Shown here in pieces: positions 10,491 through 19,349 of a stretch of 64,000 nt of DNA (positions are counted from its first letter, which is position 1; each line of letters starts with the position of its first letter). Below the pieces are notes generated by a model. That model was not told where the DNA came from, made no database searches, and saw only the letters and a program-made list of their open reading frames with translations. A program made the position numbers and the translations under genes. Source of the stretch: Tianweitania sediminis (GTDB lineage Bacteria > Pseudomonadota > Alphaproteobacteria > Rhizobiales > Rhizobiaceae); contig NZ_JAGIYY010000002.1 of assembly GCF_017813335.1 (NCBI RefSeq), forward strand, positions 124,001 through 188,000, given 5' to 3'.

Positions 10491-10504
10491 TTGACCCACA
10501 TCAA
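10491..10504. promoter_or_regulatory. FNR/FixK/FnrL-type box upstream of hemA
   Basis: TTGACCCACATCAA fits the alphaproteobacterial consensus TTGAY-N4-RTCAA at every fixed position. Its centre is about 85 bases upstream of the hemA ATG, in the gap between hemA and the zinc-ribbon gene, both on the minus strand. FnrL control of hemA is documented in Rhodobacter; here the link is inferred from the match and position. Confidence 0.65.
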
Positions 10505-10523
10505 ACGATGGCAGTTTTGGCGC

Positions 10524-10778
10524 CTACATCACGGTCGGACGCCAGATCACCACCTCGTTTTCGCGCTTGCGCGGCAACTCAAACGCCGACACGGTGATTT
10601 CGCGCGCGCCGCACTCCTTGCACACCATGCGCAGTGCCTCCAGTCCGCGACCGGCCGGCTGGAAGCGGACAATGTCAGATGCGAGATAATCTGCAGTGCG
10701 CTTGCAGGCTTTACAGCCAATGCGCAGCGCCATGTTGTGACGCGCTGCTTCTCCAAGGGTTCGAATCGGTCCAGCCAT
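10524..10778 (-). CDS. Small protein with two CxxC pairs (zinc-ribbon-like), unknown function
   Basis: 84 residues. Two cysteine pairs, CKAC near residue 22 and CKEC near residue 53, could bind one zinc ion; the segment between contains a putative helix ending at GRGLEAL. I do not recognise a named family. ATG start at 10778. It lies between the HPP-CBS gene and hemA on the same strand, 60 bases after the former's stop. Cysteine spacing and an uninterrupted, codon-biased frame argue it is real; the FNR-type box lies just past its stop, so hemA probably has its own promoter. Confidence 0.65.
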   Translation of the reverse strand: MAGPIRTLGEAARHNMALRIGCKACKRTADYLASDIVRFQPAGRGLEALRMVCKECGAREITVSAFELPRKRENEVVIWRPTVM

Positions 10779-10838
10779 CCAGCGACTGTAGGAAAAAAGA
10801 CCTAAGTTGCAAGGCGCAGGAGTCCTGACGCTACGGCT

Positions 10839-11912
10839 TTATGAAGCCTTCTGCAGAAGCCGTCCGGCGGCAGCCAGCAGATCTGTTTGGGTGATCAAGC
10901 CGGCCACGCGACTTTCGGGATCGGTGATCACCACCGCGTGGGAGCGGCCGTCGGTTAGTGTTGGCAGAAGACTGAGAGCCGACTGCTCGGGCAGTGCGGT
11001 TGCCGGGCGCGACATCAGCTCGCCCAGGCTCACTGCCTCGCGCTGCAGTTCCCGCAGGCCTGCCACACCCACCAGCCGTCCCTCGGGATCAACCACCGGC
11101 AGGGTTCGGATGTTGTGGCGCAGGAGAAGCTCGCGCGCAGCTGCCGGGGTTGCATGGACAGGAATGCTGACGACGTCGCGCGACATGACCAAGGCGCAGG
11201 TCAGATCACCATGTTGGCGCAAGATGGCCTGCAGCTCGATGCGCCGGAGGAGGGCATCCAGGTCATCGCGGTCGATGTCGAAGGTTTCGTTGGCGGCTGC
11301 AAGCGCGGCATCCACATCGGCCGGCGTGAAGCCGAGCCGCAAGGACGCCGGCACATCCGCGGTTTTCTGCGCCGACGTCAGCGGTGCCGCGGCAATGTGC
11401 GGGTAAAGGCGGCCGGACAGGCGGTGGAACCCCACGCCGAGCAGAACAAGCACGACCGAGTTCAGGGCAACGGGGACCAGCGGATAAAAGAAGCCGGCGG
11501 ATGTGATGGCAGACCCGCCGATCACCGCGGTCAGCGCGGTGGCGCCACCTGGCGGGTGGAGGCTCCGTGTGAACGACATTGCAAGGATCGCAAGGGATAC
11601 GGCCAGCCCACTCGCCAGGGTAAGATCCGGAACAAGCCGGGCCACGAGAACCCCAACCAGCGCTGAGATTGTGTTGCCGCCGACAATGGACCAGGGCTGC
11701 GCAAGCGGGCTTGCCGGCACGGCAAACAGCAGCACGGCGGAAGCGCCAACGGGAGCAACCATCAGCGGCACGGCGCCATCGGTGCCGCGGGCGAGCGCGC
11801 ACAGCAGTCCTGTTAAAGTGATAGCCAGCAGCGTGCCCAAACACGCCACCAACCGGTCCTTCAGCGTTGCGCCAGCCAGGATCGGAACGAAGGCGAGGGC
11901 ACGATGAAACAC
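10839..11912 (-). CDS. HPP family membrane protein with tandem CBS domains
   Basis: 357 residues. The N-terminal half has four or so membrane helices and the HPP signature SLHPPGGATALTAVIGG near residues 116-132; the C-terminal half carries two CBS motifs (MSRDVVSIPVHATPAAAREL and a second starting MSRPATALPEQ), which often sense adenine nucleotides. HPP proteins are membrane proteins, some linked to nitrite transport; the substrate here is unknown. Start is GTG at 11912 with AAGGA upstream. No partner gene suggests the role. Confidence 0.85.
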   Translation of the reverse strand: MFHRALAFVPILAGATLKDRLVACLGTLLAITLTGLLCALARGTDGAVPLMVAPVGASAVLLFAVPASPLAQPWSIVGGNTISALVGVLVARLVPDLTLASGLAVSLAILAMSFTRSLHPPGGATALTAVIGGSAITSAGFFYPLVPVALNSVVLVLLGVGFHRLSGRLYPHIAAAPLTSAQKTADVPASLRLGFTPADVDAALAAANETFDIDRDDLDALLRRIELQAILRQHGDLTCALVMSRDVVSIPVHATPAAARELLLRHNIRTLPVVDPEGRLVGVAGLRELQREAVSLGELMSRPATALPEQSALSLLPTLTDGRSHAVVITDPESRVAGLITQTDLLAAAGRLLQKAS

Positions 11913-12154
11913 GAGAGGTCCTTCAGGCTGAACACGGCTTTCTCTGCCCCGCCACCCATCCAGCTGGCAAACAAAAACTACACGGCCTGCAACGCGTTCG
12001 TGATGAGCAGCCGGTCTTGAACGGCGGTCAGAAGCTTTTGTTGATGTCGCAAGGGAGGATCACGTCATAGACCGTATGGCCGCAATCACCGTGAAAGAAA
12101 CATGCGGCGGTCGGAAGGATAAGAAGAAGAAGCAGCAGCCTCGGCAGGGAGAAA
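11913..12154. other. Intergenic, nothing recognised
   Basis: About 240 bases between the HPP-CBS gene start and the 3' end of tRNA-Phe. Short open frames occur but lack ribosome sites and family signs. It should contain the HPP gene promoter; I cannot point to it. Confidence 0.5.
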
Positions 12155-12230
12155 TGGTGCCCAAGGGCGGAATCGAACCACCGACACTACGATTTTCAGT
12201 CGCATGCTCTACCAACTGAGCTACTTGGGC
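12155..12230 (-). tRNA. tRNA-Phe (GAA)
   Basis: 76 bases including an encoded CCA. Acceptor arms GCCCAAG and CTTGGGC pair fully; the anticodon loop has GAA at 12197-12195; the T-arm GGTTCGATTCC is standard. It lies upstream of, and reads away from, the yacG end of the housekeeping run. Confidence 0.98.
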
Positions 12231-12288
12231 ACTGTCCAAGACAAAAGTCTCGGGTCGGCGGGGTTGGCGCTCCGCCGGAAGCGGGCGG

Positions 12289-12316
12289 GTTATAACACGT
12301 GGTTTTGCCCTGTCCA
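12289..12316 (-). promoter_or_regulatory. Probable sigma-70 promoter for tRNA-Phe
   Basis: On the minus strand TGGACA and TATAAC are separated by 16 bases, about 50 bases before the 5' end of tRNA-Phe. The spacing and both hexamers are close to the housekeeping consensus. Confidence 0.45.
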
Positions 12317-12432
12317 GCGCCCGATCACCGATTTCAAGACATTCACATGTTTAGCTGGGGAGCCGGAGCCGGCTTACAACCAACAAGGGTGACGCCCAGC
12401 CTTTTTCGCAAGCCGGCAAACGCGACAGCTCA

Positions 12433-12660
12433 TCAGGGGCGCGTCAGCCGCTCGTCCGGCTCTGCCCCGGCCAGACCTTGGTTTTCCTGGTCGTCCTCGT
12501 CGTCGCGCACGGGAATGGCGTAGGCGCCAGACAGCCAGCGATTGAGATCAACGTCCTTGCATCGCGGAGAGCAAAACGGAAAGGTCGCGCGTTGCGACGC
12601 GCGGCCGCATTCAGGGCAGGGTCGCTTGGGGCGCAGCGGAGTTACAACGGCTTCAGCCAT
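12433..12660 (-). CDS. yacG: DNA gyrase inhibitor YacG (zinc-binding)
   Basis: 75 residues. Four zinc ligands are in CPECG and [17 protein letters not shown], the YacG signature; the acidic C-terminal tail (DDEDDQENQ) is also usual. In E. coli YacG binds GyrB and blocks gyrase. The ATG at 12660 was chosen; a TTG four codons upstream is in frame. It follows maf by about 80 bases on the same strand, a conserved order in rhizobia-like genomes. Confidence 0.92.
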   Translation of the reverse strand: MAEAVVTPLRPKRPCPECGRASQRATFPFCSPRCKDVDLNRWLSGAYAIPVRDDEDDQENQGLAGAEPDERLTRP

Positions 12661-12743
12661 GGCACCATTCAACGCGTGGGTGAAAACAGGTCAAGCCGAC
12701 AAGTAGGAAGGCCAGCCGGCGCTGCAAAGGGTTGGCGGCTGCT

Positions 12744-13370
12744 TCAGCTCGCCGCGGGCGAAAGGCGCGGTTCCGTGTTGAAGCCATCGCCGGCCAGGAG
12801 CCCCAGCGCTTCATAAAGCGGCAGCCCCACCACATTGGTATAGGAACCGATGAGCTTCACCACCCAGCTGCCGGCCAGGCCCTGGATCGCGTAGCCGCCG
12901 GCCTTGCCGCGCCATTCTCCTGATTCCAGGTAGCGATCGATCTCGCGGCGCGACAAACGCTTGAAGCGCAGCCGGGTTTCCACAAGCTTCTGCCGAATCT
13001 TGCCGCCCGGCGTGATGACGCAGATCCCCGTGTAAACGCGGTGCGAGCGGCCCGACAGAAGTTGCAAACAATCAACCGCCTCGTCCGAGATGGCAGCCTT
13101 GGGTAGCACGCGCCGTCCTACCGCAACCACGGTGTCGGCTGCCAGAATGAAGGCGTCATCGCTGTCATTCTCTGCCTTGAGAATGGACAGCGCCCGTTCG
13201 GCCTTTTCTCGGGACAGGCGCTTGGCCAAGGACCGCGGGATCTCGTTCCTTGCGGGCGTTTCATCCACATCGGCAGGCAGGATCCGGTCAGGCTCCAAAC
13301 CCGCCTGCTGCAGGAGCTCAATGCGCCGCGGAGAACCGGACGCCAGAACAAGCTTGGCCACGTTGCTCAT
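12744..13370 (-). CDS. maf: Maf-like nucleotide pyrophosphatase
   Basis: 208 residues. Starts [16 protein letters not shown], the Maf phosphate-binding loop, and carries [11 protein letters not shown] and [10 protein letters not shown] motifs of the family. Maf proteins hydrolyse modified or canonical nucleoside triphosphates and are tied to septum control. The frame is open to 13409, but similarity begins at the ATG at 13370. Lies between infA and yacG on one strand, probably one transcript. Confidence 0.95.
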   Translation of the reverse strand: MSNVAKLVLASGSPRRIELLQQAGLEPDRILPADVDETPARNEIPRSLAKRLSREKAERALSILKAENDSDDAFILAADTVVAVGRRVLPKAAISDEAVDCLQLLSGRSHRVYTGICVITPGGKIRQKLVETRLRFKRLSRREIDRYLESGEWRGKAGGYAIQGLAGSWVVKLIGSYTNVVGLPLYEALGLLAGDGFNTEPRLSPAAS

Positions 13371-13445
13371 GGGAGGACGGTCCGGGGAAGGGCGAGGAGA
13401 CAAAAGCACAGGCGGGCGCCCAGCGCGAGCCGTGCTGCAAAGGCG

Positions 13446-13664
13446 CTATTTGAAACGATAGGTGATGCGACCCTTGGTGAGGTCATAGGGCGTCATCTCG
13501 ACCAGAACCTTATCGCCGGTGAGAACACGGATGCGGTTCTTCCGCATGCGGCCTGCCGTATGTGCGATAATCTCATGCTCGTTCTCAAGCTTGACGCGAA
13601 ACATCGCATTCGGCAGCAGTTCCGTGACCGTGCCGGGAAATTCGAGGACTTCTTCCTTCGCCAT
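13446..13664 (-). CDS. infA: Translation initiation factor IF-1
   Basis: 72 residues, full length for IF-1. [19 protein letters not shown] and [16 protein letters not shown] are near-universal; a single S1/OB fold. Binds the ribosomal A site during initiation. A ribosome site (AAAGGAT) precedes the ATG. Placed between the phosphatase gene and maf, an arrangement often seen in Hyphomicrobiales. Confidence 0.99.
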   Translation of the reverse strand: MAKEEVLEFPGTVTELLPNAMFRVKLENEHEIIAHTAGRMRKNRIRVLTGDKVLVEMTPYDLTKGRITYRFK

Positions 13665-13747
13665 TCGTATCCTTTCTGCGGCCGTTCAGAAGAAGGGCCT
13701 GGAATCTGCGGCCACACCTATATGATGCAGCATGCCTTGTGAACGTC

Positions 13748-14245
13748 TTATTTGGTGTGCGCAGCGCCACTTTTCGAGCCGAAACGTTCCGCAATGCGCG
13801 CTTCCAGCCGGTCCCGGACGTCCCGATAAGCCGCAAGGATCTGGTCTCGGGTGCCGGACATCGTGGTGGGATCGGCGGTGGGCCAATATTCCACCTGGAC
13901 CGCGAGCGTACGCGTCAGCTCCAGCGCGCGATGGTGGGCTTCCGGTGCAAGCGTGATGATGAGGTCGAAATAGTCGTCTTCCAGTTGATCCAGCGTACGG
14001 GGCTGGCGATCGGCGAGATCCAAACCTTTTTCGGCCAGGACGGTGTCGACAAAGGGATCACGCTCGCCGGGCCGAACGCCGGCGGACGCAACAAAGACGG
14101 AGGCGGGCAGGTGCTGGCGTGCAAGCTCCTCGGCCATGGGCGAGCGCACGGCGTTCATGCCGCAAAGAAAAAGCACGGAACTCGGCCTGTTTGCTGCCGC
14201 GCCGTTGGCATCCGGGGGCTTGTCGGAGCGGGAAGGGTCGTCCAA
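13748..14245 (-). CDS. Low-molecular-weight phosphatase (ArsC/Wzb-like)
   Basis: 165 residues. P-loop CGMNAVRS near residues 28-35 supplies the catalytic Cys and Arg; the general-acid region YWPTADPT near 120 is atypical compared with the DPY motif of tyrosine phosphatases but keeps the Asp. The start appears to be TTG at 14245, four bases past the UPF0262 stop, suggesting coupled translation; no ATG lies before the P-loop. A 20-residue, Asn/Ala/Pro-rich N-terminal tail precedes the fold. Substrate unknown. Confidence 0.85.
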   Translation of the reverse strand: MDDPSRSDKPPDANGAAANRPSSVLFLCGMNAVRSPMAEELARQHLPASVFVASAGVRPGERDPFVDTVLAEKGLDLADRQPRTLDQLEDDYFDLIITLAPEAHHRALELTRTLAVQVEYWPTADPTTMSGTRDQILAAYRDVRDRLEARIAERFGSKSGAAHTK

Positions 14246-14249
14246 CGGA

Positions 14250-14729
14250 TCAGCCGCGCCAATGCAAAACGCAGATCAGCGTGAACAAGCGCCGCGCCGT
14301 GTCGAAATCCACGTCGATCTTGCCCGATAATCGGTCGAGCAGGGTCTGCGAACCCTCGTTGTGCAGACCCCGGCGACCCATGTCGATAGCCTCGATCTGG
14401 CTGGGGGAGGAGGAGCGGATCGCGTCGTAATAGCTTTCGCAGATCAGGAAATAATCTTTGACGATCCGCCGAAACGGCGTCAGCGACAGGATGTGCGTGA
14501 CCACGGGGTCGTTGTTTTCGCGGGCAATGGCGAAAACGAGCTTGCTTTCCACCAGCGAGAGCCTGAGCCGGTAAGGCCCGCCATTATCATCCGCGACCGG
14601 CCGGAACGTGTTTTCTTCGATCAGGTCGAAGATGGCCACCGCGCGCTCGTGCTCGACATCCGGCGTGGAGCGGCCGATCGACTCGTCGAGCTCGACTTCA
14701 ACCAGGCGGCAGTCCGGCGGGATTGTCAT
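14250..14729 (-). CDS. UPF0262 family protein
   Basis: 159 residues and recognisable as UPF0262 throughout (for example [19 protein letters not shown] and [20 protein letters not shown]). The family is nearly confined to alphaproteobacteria and has no known role. It starts five bases after the hisD stop and ends just before the phosphatase start, so the three are almost certainly co-transcribed. Confidence 0.93.
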   Translation of the reverse strand: MTIPPDCRLVEVELDESIGRSTPDVEHERAVAIFDLIEENTFRPVADDNGGPYRLRLSLVESKLVFAIARENNDPVVTHILSLTPFRRIVKDYFLICESYYDAIRSSSPSQIEAIDMGRRGLHNEGSQTLLDRLSGKIDVDFDTARRLFTLICVLHWRG

Positions 14730-14734
14730 GGCCC

Positions 14735-16024
14735 TCAGATATTCATGCGGATCGCAACCGAACGCGCATGGGCATCCAGCCCCTCCGCCCTCGCCAATGT
14801 GATCGCGACAGGCCCCAGCTGACGCAGCTGATCGGGTCCAAGCTTCAGGATCGACGTTCGCTTCACGAAGTCAAGCACGGATAGACCTGATGAAAAACGT
14901 GCGGAGCGGGCTGTGGGCAGAACGTGGTTGGAACCGCCAACATAATCTCCAATGACTTCCGGCGTATGGGCGCCAAGAAAGATGGCGCCGGCATTGCGGA
15001 TGCCCCCTAGCAGCGCTTCCGGATCGGCGACGGCGAGTTCCAGGTGTTCCGCCGCAAGCCGGTTCACAAGGGGCAGGGCTGCCTGCAAGTCTGGTACCGT
15101 GATCAGTGCGCCGAAATCGTCCCAGCTTTGCCGGGCGATGGCGCCGCGCGGCAGCGTCCGCAACTGGCGCTCGACGGCACCGGCCACAGCCTCGGCCAAG
15201 TCGGGATCATCCGTGATCAGGATCGATTGTGCCGACACGTCATGTTCGGCCTGGGCGAGCAGGTCAGCGGCGATCCAGTCGGGATTGGCGGTGTTGTCGG
15301 CCAGGACGAGCACTTCCGATGGCCCCGCCACCATGTCTATGCCCACCGTTCCGAACACCTGCCGCTTGGCGGCGGCAACATACGCGTTGCCGGGCCCGAC
15401 GATCTTGGCCACCGCCGGGAGGGTTTCGGTTCCGAACGCCAGCGCTGCGATCGCCTGCGCGCCGCCGATGCGATAGATCTCCGTCACGCCCGCAATGTCG
15501 GCGGCAACCAGCACCAGGGGGTTCAGGGCGCCGTCCGGCGCGGGCACGACCATGGCGATCCGCTCCACACCCGCAACCACGGCCGGAACAGCGTTCATGA
15601 GAACCGAGCTCGGGTAACTGGCCGTGCCGCCCGGCACATAAAGGCCGACAGACTCAACGGCCGTCCAAAGCGAACCGAGCTCAACGCCGAGCGGATCGCG
15701 GTAGCGGTCGTTCTCAGGCTTCTGGCGGGCGTGATGGCTGGCAATGCGCTCGCGAGCCAGGCGCAGCGCGTCAACCGTGGCCGCGTCTGCCTTTTCATAA
15801 GCTTCCGCGACTTCCTGCGCCGTAACGCGCAGGCGCCCGGTAACATCGGCCCGGTCGAAGCGCGATGTGTAGTCGATCAGCGCCGCATCACCACGCGCGC
15901 GAACATCAGCCACGATGTCGCGTACCACCCGGTCCACATCTTCCGACACTTCGCGCTTGGCGGAAAGAAGTGCGGAGAAATCAGCTTCGAACGTGCTGTC
16001 GGCAAGGCTCAGGCGAAAAACCAT
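14735..16024 (-). CDS. hisD: Histidinol dehydrogenase
   Basis: 429 residues, the normal length. Family marks include [44 protein letters not shown] and [20 protein letters not shown]. Zinc enzyme that oxidises histidinol to histidine in two NAD-dependent steps, the last in the histidine pathway. The true start is the ATG at 16024 ([16 protein letters not shown]); the frame stays open to 16069. No other his genes are nearby. Ends five bases before UPF0262. Confidence 0.98.
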   Translation of the reverse strand: MVFRLSLADSTFEADFSALLSAKREVSEDVDRVVRDIVADVRARGDAALIDYTSRFDRADVTGRLRVTAQEVAEAYEKADAATVDALRLARERIASHHARQKPENDRYRDPLGVELGSLWTAVESVGLYVPGGTASYPSSVLMNAVPAVVAGVERIAMVVPAPDGALNPLVLVAADIAGVTEIYRIGGAQAIAALAFGTETLPAVAKIVGPGNAYVAAAKRQVFGTVGIDMVAGPSEVLVLADNTANPDWIAADLLAQAEHDVSAQSILITDDPDLAEAVAGAVERQLRTLPRGAIARQSWDDFGALITVPDLQAALPLVNRLAAEHLELAVADPEALLGGIRNAGAIFLGAHTPEVIGDYVGGSNHVLPTARSARFSSGLSVLDFVKRTSILKLGPDQLRQLGPVAITLARAEGLDAHARSVAIRMNI

Positions 16025-16032
16025 AGGGCAGA

Positions 16033-16464
16033 TCAGCCTATGTGGCGGGGGCGGTTGCGCGTTTCCCAAGCAGCCCCGAGATCCGTCAAGCGCGCTTCGA
16101 CAAAGTCGACCTCGAGCCGCAGTGCGGCATTGCCGGCGAAGGTCAGGGTGATGAAGCCGCCCGGTGCTTGGCCGGGCTCAAAGGTGATCGACAACAGCAC
16201 AAGCACCTCGTCCTGCTTGATGGGGGACAGACCCGTCGCGCGAACAGCGGTGACGCCATCGAAATGCAGCACGGAGCGCCGCCGCTCATAGCGCTGACGG
16301 AACAACCAGCGCGGGCGCTTTTCCCACACGAAGCGGTTCATCTCGATCAGCACGCGGCCGGCTTGCTTGTCCCACCGGATGGCCTTGACCTGAATCGCCG
16401 CGTCCTGGGCATGCGCCGACACGATCTTCAGGTCTTCCTCGTCCAAGGCGGCAAGTCTGAGCAT
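16033..16464 (-). CDS. DUF2948 family protein
   Basis: 143 residues starting MLRLAALDEEDLKIVSAHAQ. The pattern WEKRPRWLFRQRYERRRSVL is characteristic of DUF2948, a small alphaproteobacterial family without known function, usually found between murA and hisD, as here. Start ATG at 16464; eight bases separate it from hisD. Confidence 0.9.
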   Translation of the reverse strand: MLRLAALDEEDLKIVSAHAQDAAIQVKAIRWDKQAGRVLIEMNRFVWEKRPRWLFRQRYERRRSVLHFDGVTAVRATGLSPIKQDEVLVLLSITFEPGQAPGGFITLTFAGNAALRLEVDFVEARLTDLGAAWETRNRPRHIG

Positions 16465-16567
16465 CGTGATGGTCCCGTTTCGCTCCGTGCGTGTTAATGC
16501 GTCCCGCGGCCAAGAACAATTACGCCTCGTCGCGGCTTCTGGCGAATGCCGCAGGACGGCTGAAGGT

Positions 16568-17857
16568 TCAGCCGGAAACGCGCTCGATCTGCGCGCCGCA
16601 GCGGGACAGCTTTTCTTCCAGCCGCTCAAAGCCGCGATCGAGATGGTAGACCCGGTTCACCACCGTTTCGCCTTCCGCGGCGAGCCCCGCAATCACCAGC
16701 GAAACGGAAGCGCGCAGATCCGTTGCCATCACGGGTGCGCCGCGCAGCTTGGACACGCCGTCAACGATGGCCGTTTGCCCGGACAAGCTGATCTGCGCGC
16801 CGAGCCGCGCCAGTTCCTGCACATGCATGAAGCGGTTTTCAAAGATGGTTTCGGTGATGCGGGAGCGCCCGGCTGCCATGGTCATCAAGCCCATGAACTG
16901 TGCTTGAAGATCCGTCGGGAAGCCTGGAAAGGGCTCGGTGGTAATGTCCACGGGAAGAATTCCGTTGCCGTTGCGCTTGATGCGAAGCCCTGCGGATTCG
17001 CTGCTGATCGTCGCGCCCGTGCTGCCCAGAACATCGAGGGCCGCTTGCAGATATTCGGCGCGGGCACCCTCCAAGAGAACATCGCCGCCCGTCATGGCCA
17101 CCGCCATGGCATAGGTGCCGGTCTCGATGCGATCCGGAATCACCGCATGGCGCGCGCCATGGAGCGATTCGACGCCCTCGATCGTGATGGTTGTCGTTCC
17201 TGCACCACTCACCCGTGCACCCATGGCGTTGAGGCAATCGGCGAGGTTGACGACTTCCGGTTCGCGCGCCGCATTTTCGAGCACGGTTGTACCCTTGGCG
17301 AGCGAGGCTGCCATCATCAGCACATGCGTGGCGCCCACCGAAACCTTGGGGAACACGTAGCGGTTGCCCATGAGCCCCTCGGGTGCGCTGGCATTGATGT
17401 AGCCGCCATCCACGTCGATTGTGGCACCGAGCGTTTGCAGGCCCTCAAGGAAAAGATCCACCGGCCGCGTGCCAATGGCGCACCCACCGGGCAAAGACAC
17501 GCGCGCTTCGCGGCAGCGGGCAAGGAGCGGCCCGATCACCCAGAAGCTCGCCCGCATCTTGGACACGAGTTCATAGGGCGCGGTGGTGGAAACCACGTTG
17601 CGTGCCGTGAAGCTCACCGTGCGGGAATACCCCTCGGCCTGCTTTTCGCGTCGGCCGCTCACGGCATAATCCACGCCGTGGTTGCCCAGGATGCGGATCA
17701 ACTGCTCGACGTCGGCGAGGTGCGGCACGTTGTCCAGCGTCAGCGTGTCGTCGGTCAGCAGCGACGCGATCATCAGGGGCAGGGCAGCGTTCTTCGCGCC
17801 GGAAATCGGGATGGTGCCATTCAGCGGATTGCCGCCGATCAATCTGATACGGTCCAT
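16568..17857 (-). CDS. murA: UDP-N-acetylglucosamine 1-carboxyvinyltransferase
   Basis: 429 residues. Begins [20 protein letters not shown] with the KNAALP motif that follows; the PEP-binding Cys loop is in [14 protein letters not shown], so the enzyme should be sensitive to fosfomycin-type inactivation. Transfers enolpyruvate to UDP-GlcNAc, the first committed step of peptidoglycan synthesis. First gene of the minus-strand run murA-DUF2948-hisD-UPF0262-phosphatase-infA-maf-yacG. Confidence 0.98.
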   Translation of the reverse strand: MDRIRLIGGNPLNGTIPISGAKNAALPLMIASLLTDDTLTLDNVPHLADVEQLIRILGNHGVDYAVSGRREKQAEGYSRTVSFTARNVVSTTAPYELVSKMRASFWVIGPLLARCREARVSLPGGCAIGTRPVDLFLEGLQTLGATIDVDGGYINASAPEGLMGNRYVFPKVSVGATHVLMMAASLAKGTTVLENAAREPEVVNLADCLNAMGARVSGAGTTTITIEGVESLHGARHAVIPDRIETGTYAMAVAMTGGDVLLEGARAEYLQAALDVLGSTGATISSESAGLRIKRNGNGILPVDITTEPFPGFPTDLQAQFMGLMTMAAGRSRITETIFENRFMHVQELARLGAQISLSGQTAIVDGVSKLRGAPVMATDLRASVSLVIAGLAAEGETVVNRVYHLDRGFERLEEKLSRCGAQIERVSG

Positions 17858-17953
17858 GGGAAGCTTTCACGGTAGGCCGCAGGTCTTCGAGAGACGAGGG
17901 CAAGAACGGCAAACTGGATCAAGGGCTGCACCTACCTGATCGCGGGGACCACT

Positions 17954-18166
17954 TCAAGGAACGGGTTTCCTCGACCCTGGACCCGGCGCAGGAGCAGGAC
18001 CATCCTGATCTGCTCCGGCGCCGGAGACGGCCACGCCATCAGGGCGGCCATCGGCCTCGCCTTTTCGCCGCGAACGGGCCTGTTCCTTCCGACGCGCGAG
18101 GTTGGCGCGCAACTGCTCGGCCACGCGTTCTTCCCGTGTTTTGCCGGATCGAGGTTGCTGGGTCAT
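17954..18166 (-). CDS. Small basic protein, unknown function
   Basis: 70 residues. The N-terminal half is strongly basic and helical (KTREERVAEQLRANLARRKE, then QARSRRKG), the rest is Gly/Pro/Ala-rich and probably disordered. Short proteins of this KTREERLAEALRANL kind are common in alphaproteobacteria next to murA; no function is known to me. ATG at 18166; it is 96 bases upstream of murA on the same strand. Confidence 0.7.
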   Translation of the reverse strand: MTQQPRSGKTREERVAEQLRANLARRKEQARSRRKGEADGRPDGVAVSGAGADQDGPAPAPGPGSRKPVP

Positions 18167-18307
18167 GAGGGTCCTACCTACGGAATGCGCTTTATAGAAC
18201 CGCGACTCGATCCGAGAAAGGCGGAAGGAGCCGGCTTCATTTTGACCGGTTCTGTTGCTTGCGCTTCACCCGTTCCTGTGGCAGAAGCCAGCCGCATTCA
18301 AGGACCG

Positions 18308-18382
<75 letters not shown>

Positions 18383-18532
18383 TTTTCCTTCCCTCCATTG
18401 AGCATCAAGGCTGGATCGCCAGCAAGTGGCACGATCGGGCTGTCTATCCTCCGGCAGCTCCGGGAGGTGGTTTCGCTACGCGCGCGAACGGAAGCGGGAG
18501 ACGCACGCGCGAAACCCGGTTATTGCTGGAGT

Positions 18533-19327
18533 ATGCTGCCGCTGCCCCACGCCTCAATTCTCGCCGCTTTCGAAACACTCGCCCTCGAGGCGGGACGCGC
18601 GATCATGGAGGTCTTCAACGAAGATTTCGCCGTGGAAACCAAGGCGGACGCATCACCGGTGACGCAGGCCGATTCGCGTGCCGAAGCCATCATCCTCAAG
18701 GGTTTGCGGAAAAGCTTTCCGGATATCCCCTGCGTGGCGGAAGAAGAAGCGTCGGCCGGGATCTGCCCGCCTGATCTTAAGGGCCCGTTTTTCCTCGTGG
18801 ATCCGCTGGACGGAACGCGTGAATTTATTAGCCGCAATCCCGATTTCACCGTCAATCTGGCTTTGATTCAGGATGGCGTTCCAGTGGTCGGTGTCGTTTA
18901 TGCGCCGGCACGCGATATTTTCTATGCCGGCTCCCCTGCGGGGGCCTATGTAGCGTCAACCGAGGGGCATCAACTCCGCGAACGCCGCCCGATCCACGCC
19001 CGCCTGCGGCCCTCGGTTCCGACGGTTCTGGCCAGCCGTTCCCACCGAACTGAGGAAACAAATGGCTTCATTGCGTCCTTGGGGGCGGTGGAACTCGTTT
19101 CGATCGGCTCGTCGCTGAAGTTCTGCCTGATCGCGGCAGGAGAAGCCGACATCTACCCCCGGTTCGGCCGCACCATGGAATGGGACACCGCCGCAGGCGA
19201 CGCGATTTTGCGTGCGGTTGGCGGCGCAACTCGCTGCTGCGATGGTTCGCTGCTCCGATATGGGAAACGCAACCAACCGGACGATTGCGATTTTGCAAAT
19301 CCCCACTTCATTGCCACCGGTGCTTGA
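18533..19327 (+). CDS. cysQ: 3'(2'),5'-bisphosphate nucleotidase CysQ
   Basis: 264 residues of the inositol-monophosphatase superfamily. Metal and substrate motifs: VTQADSRAE, the E-E-E stretch VAEEEAS, DPLDGTREFISR and the C-terminal EWDTAAGDAILRAVGG-like block (MEWDTAAGDAILRAVGG). Removes the 3' phosphate from PAP/PAPS, recycling a by-product of sulfate assimilation. The open frame extends back into tRNA-Thr, but similarity starts at the ATG at 18533. The crotonase gene follows after 22 bases and may be co-transcribed. Confidence 0.93.
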   Translation: MLPLPHASILAAFETLALEAGRAIMEVFNEDFAVETKADASPVTQADSRAEAIILKGLRKSFPDIPCVAEEEASAGICPPDLKGPFFLVDPLDGTREFISRNPDFTVNLALIQDGVPVVGVVYAPARDIFYAGSPAGAYVASTEGHQLRERRPIHARLRPSVPTVLASRSHRTEETNGFIASLGAVELVSIGSSLKFCLIAAGEADIYPRFGRTMEWDTAAGDAILRAVGGATRCCDGSLLRYGKRNQPDDCDFANPHFIATGA

Positions 19328-19349
19328 AAGCCAGAAAGGGAGGGGCCGC

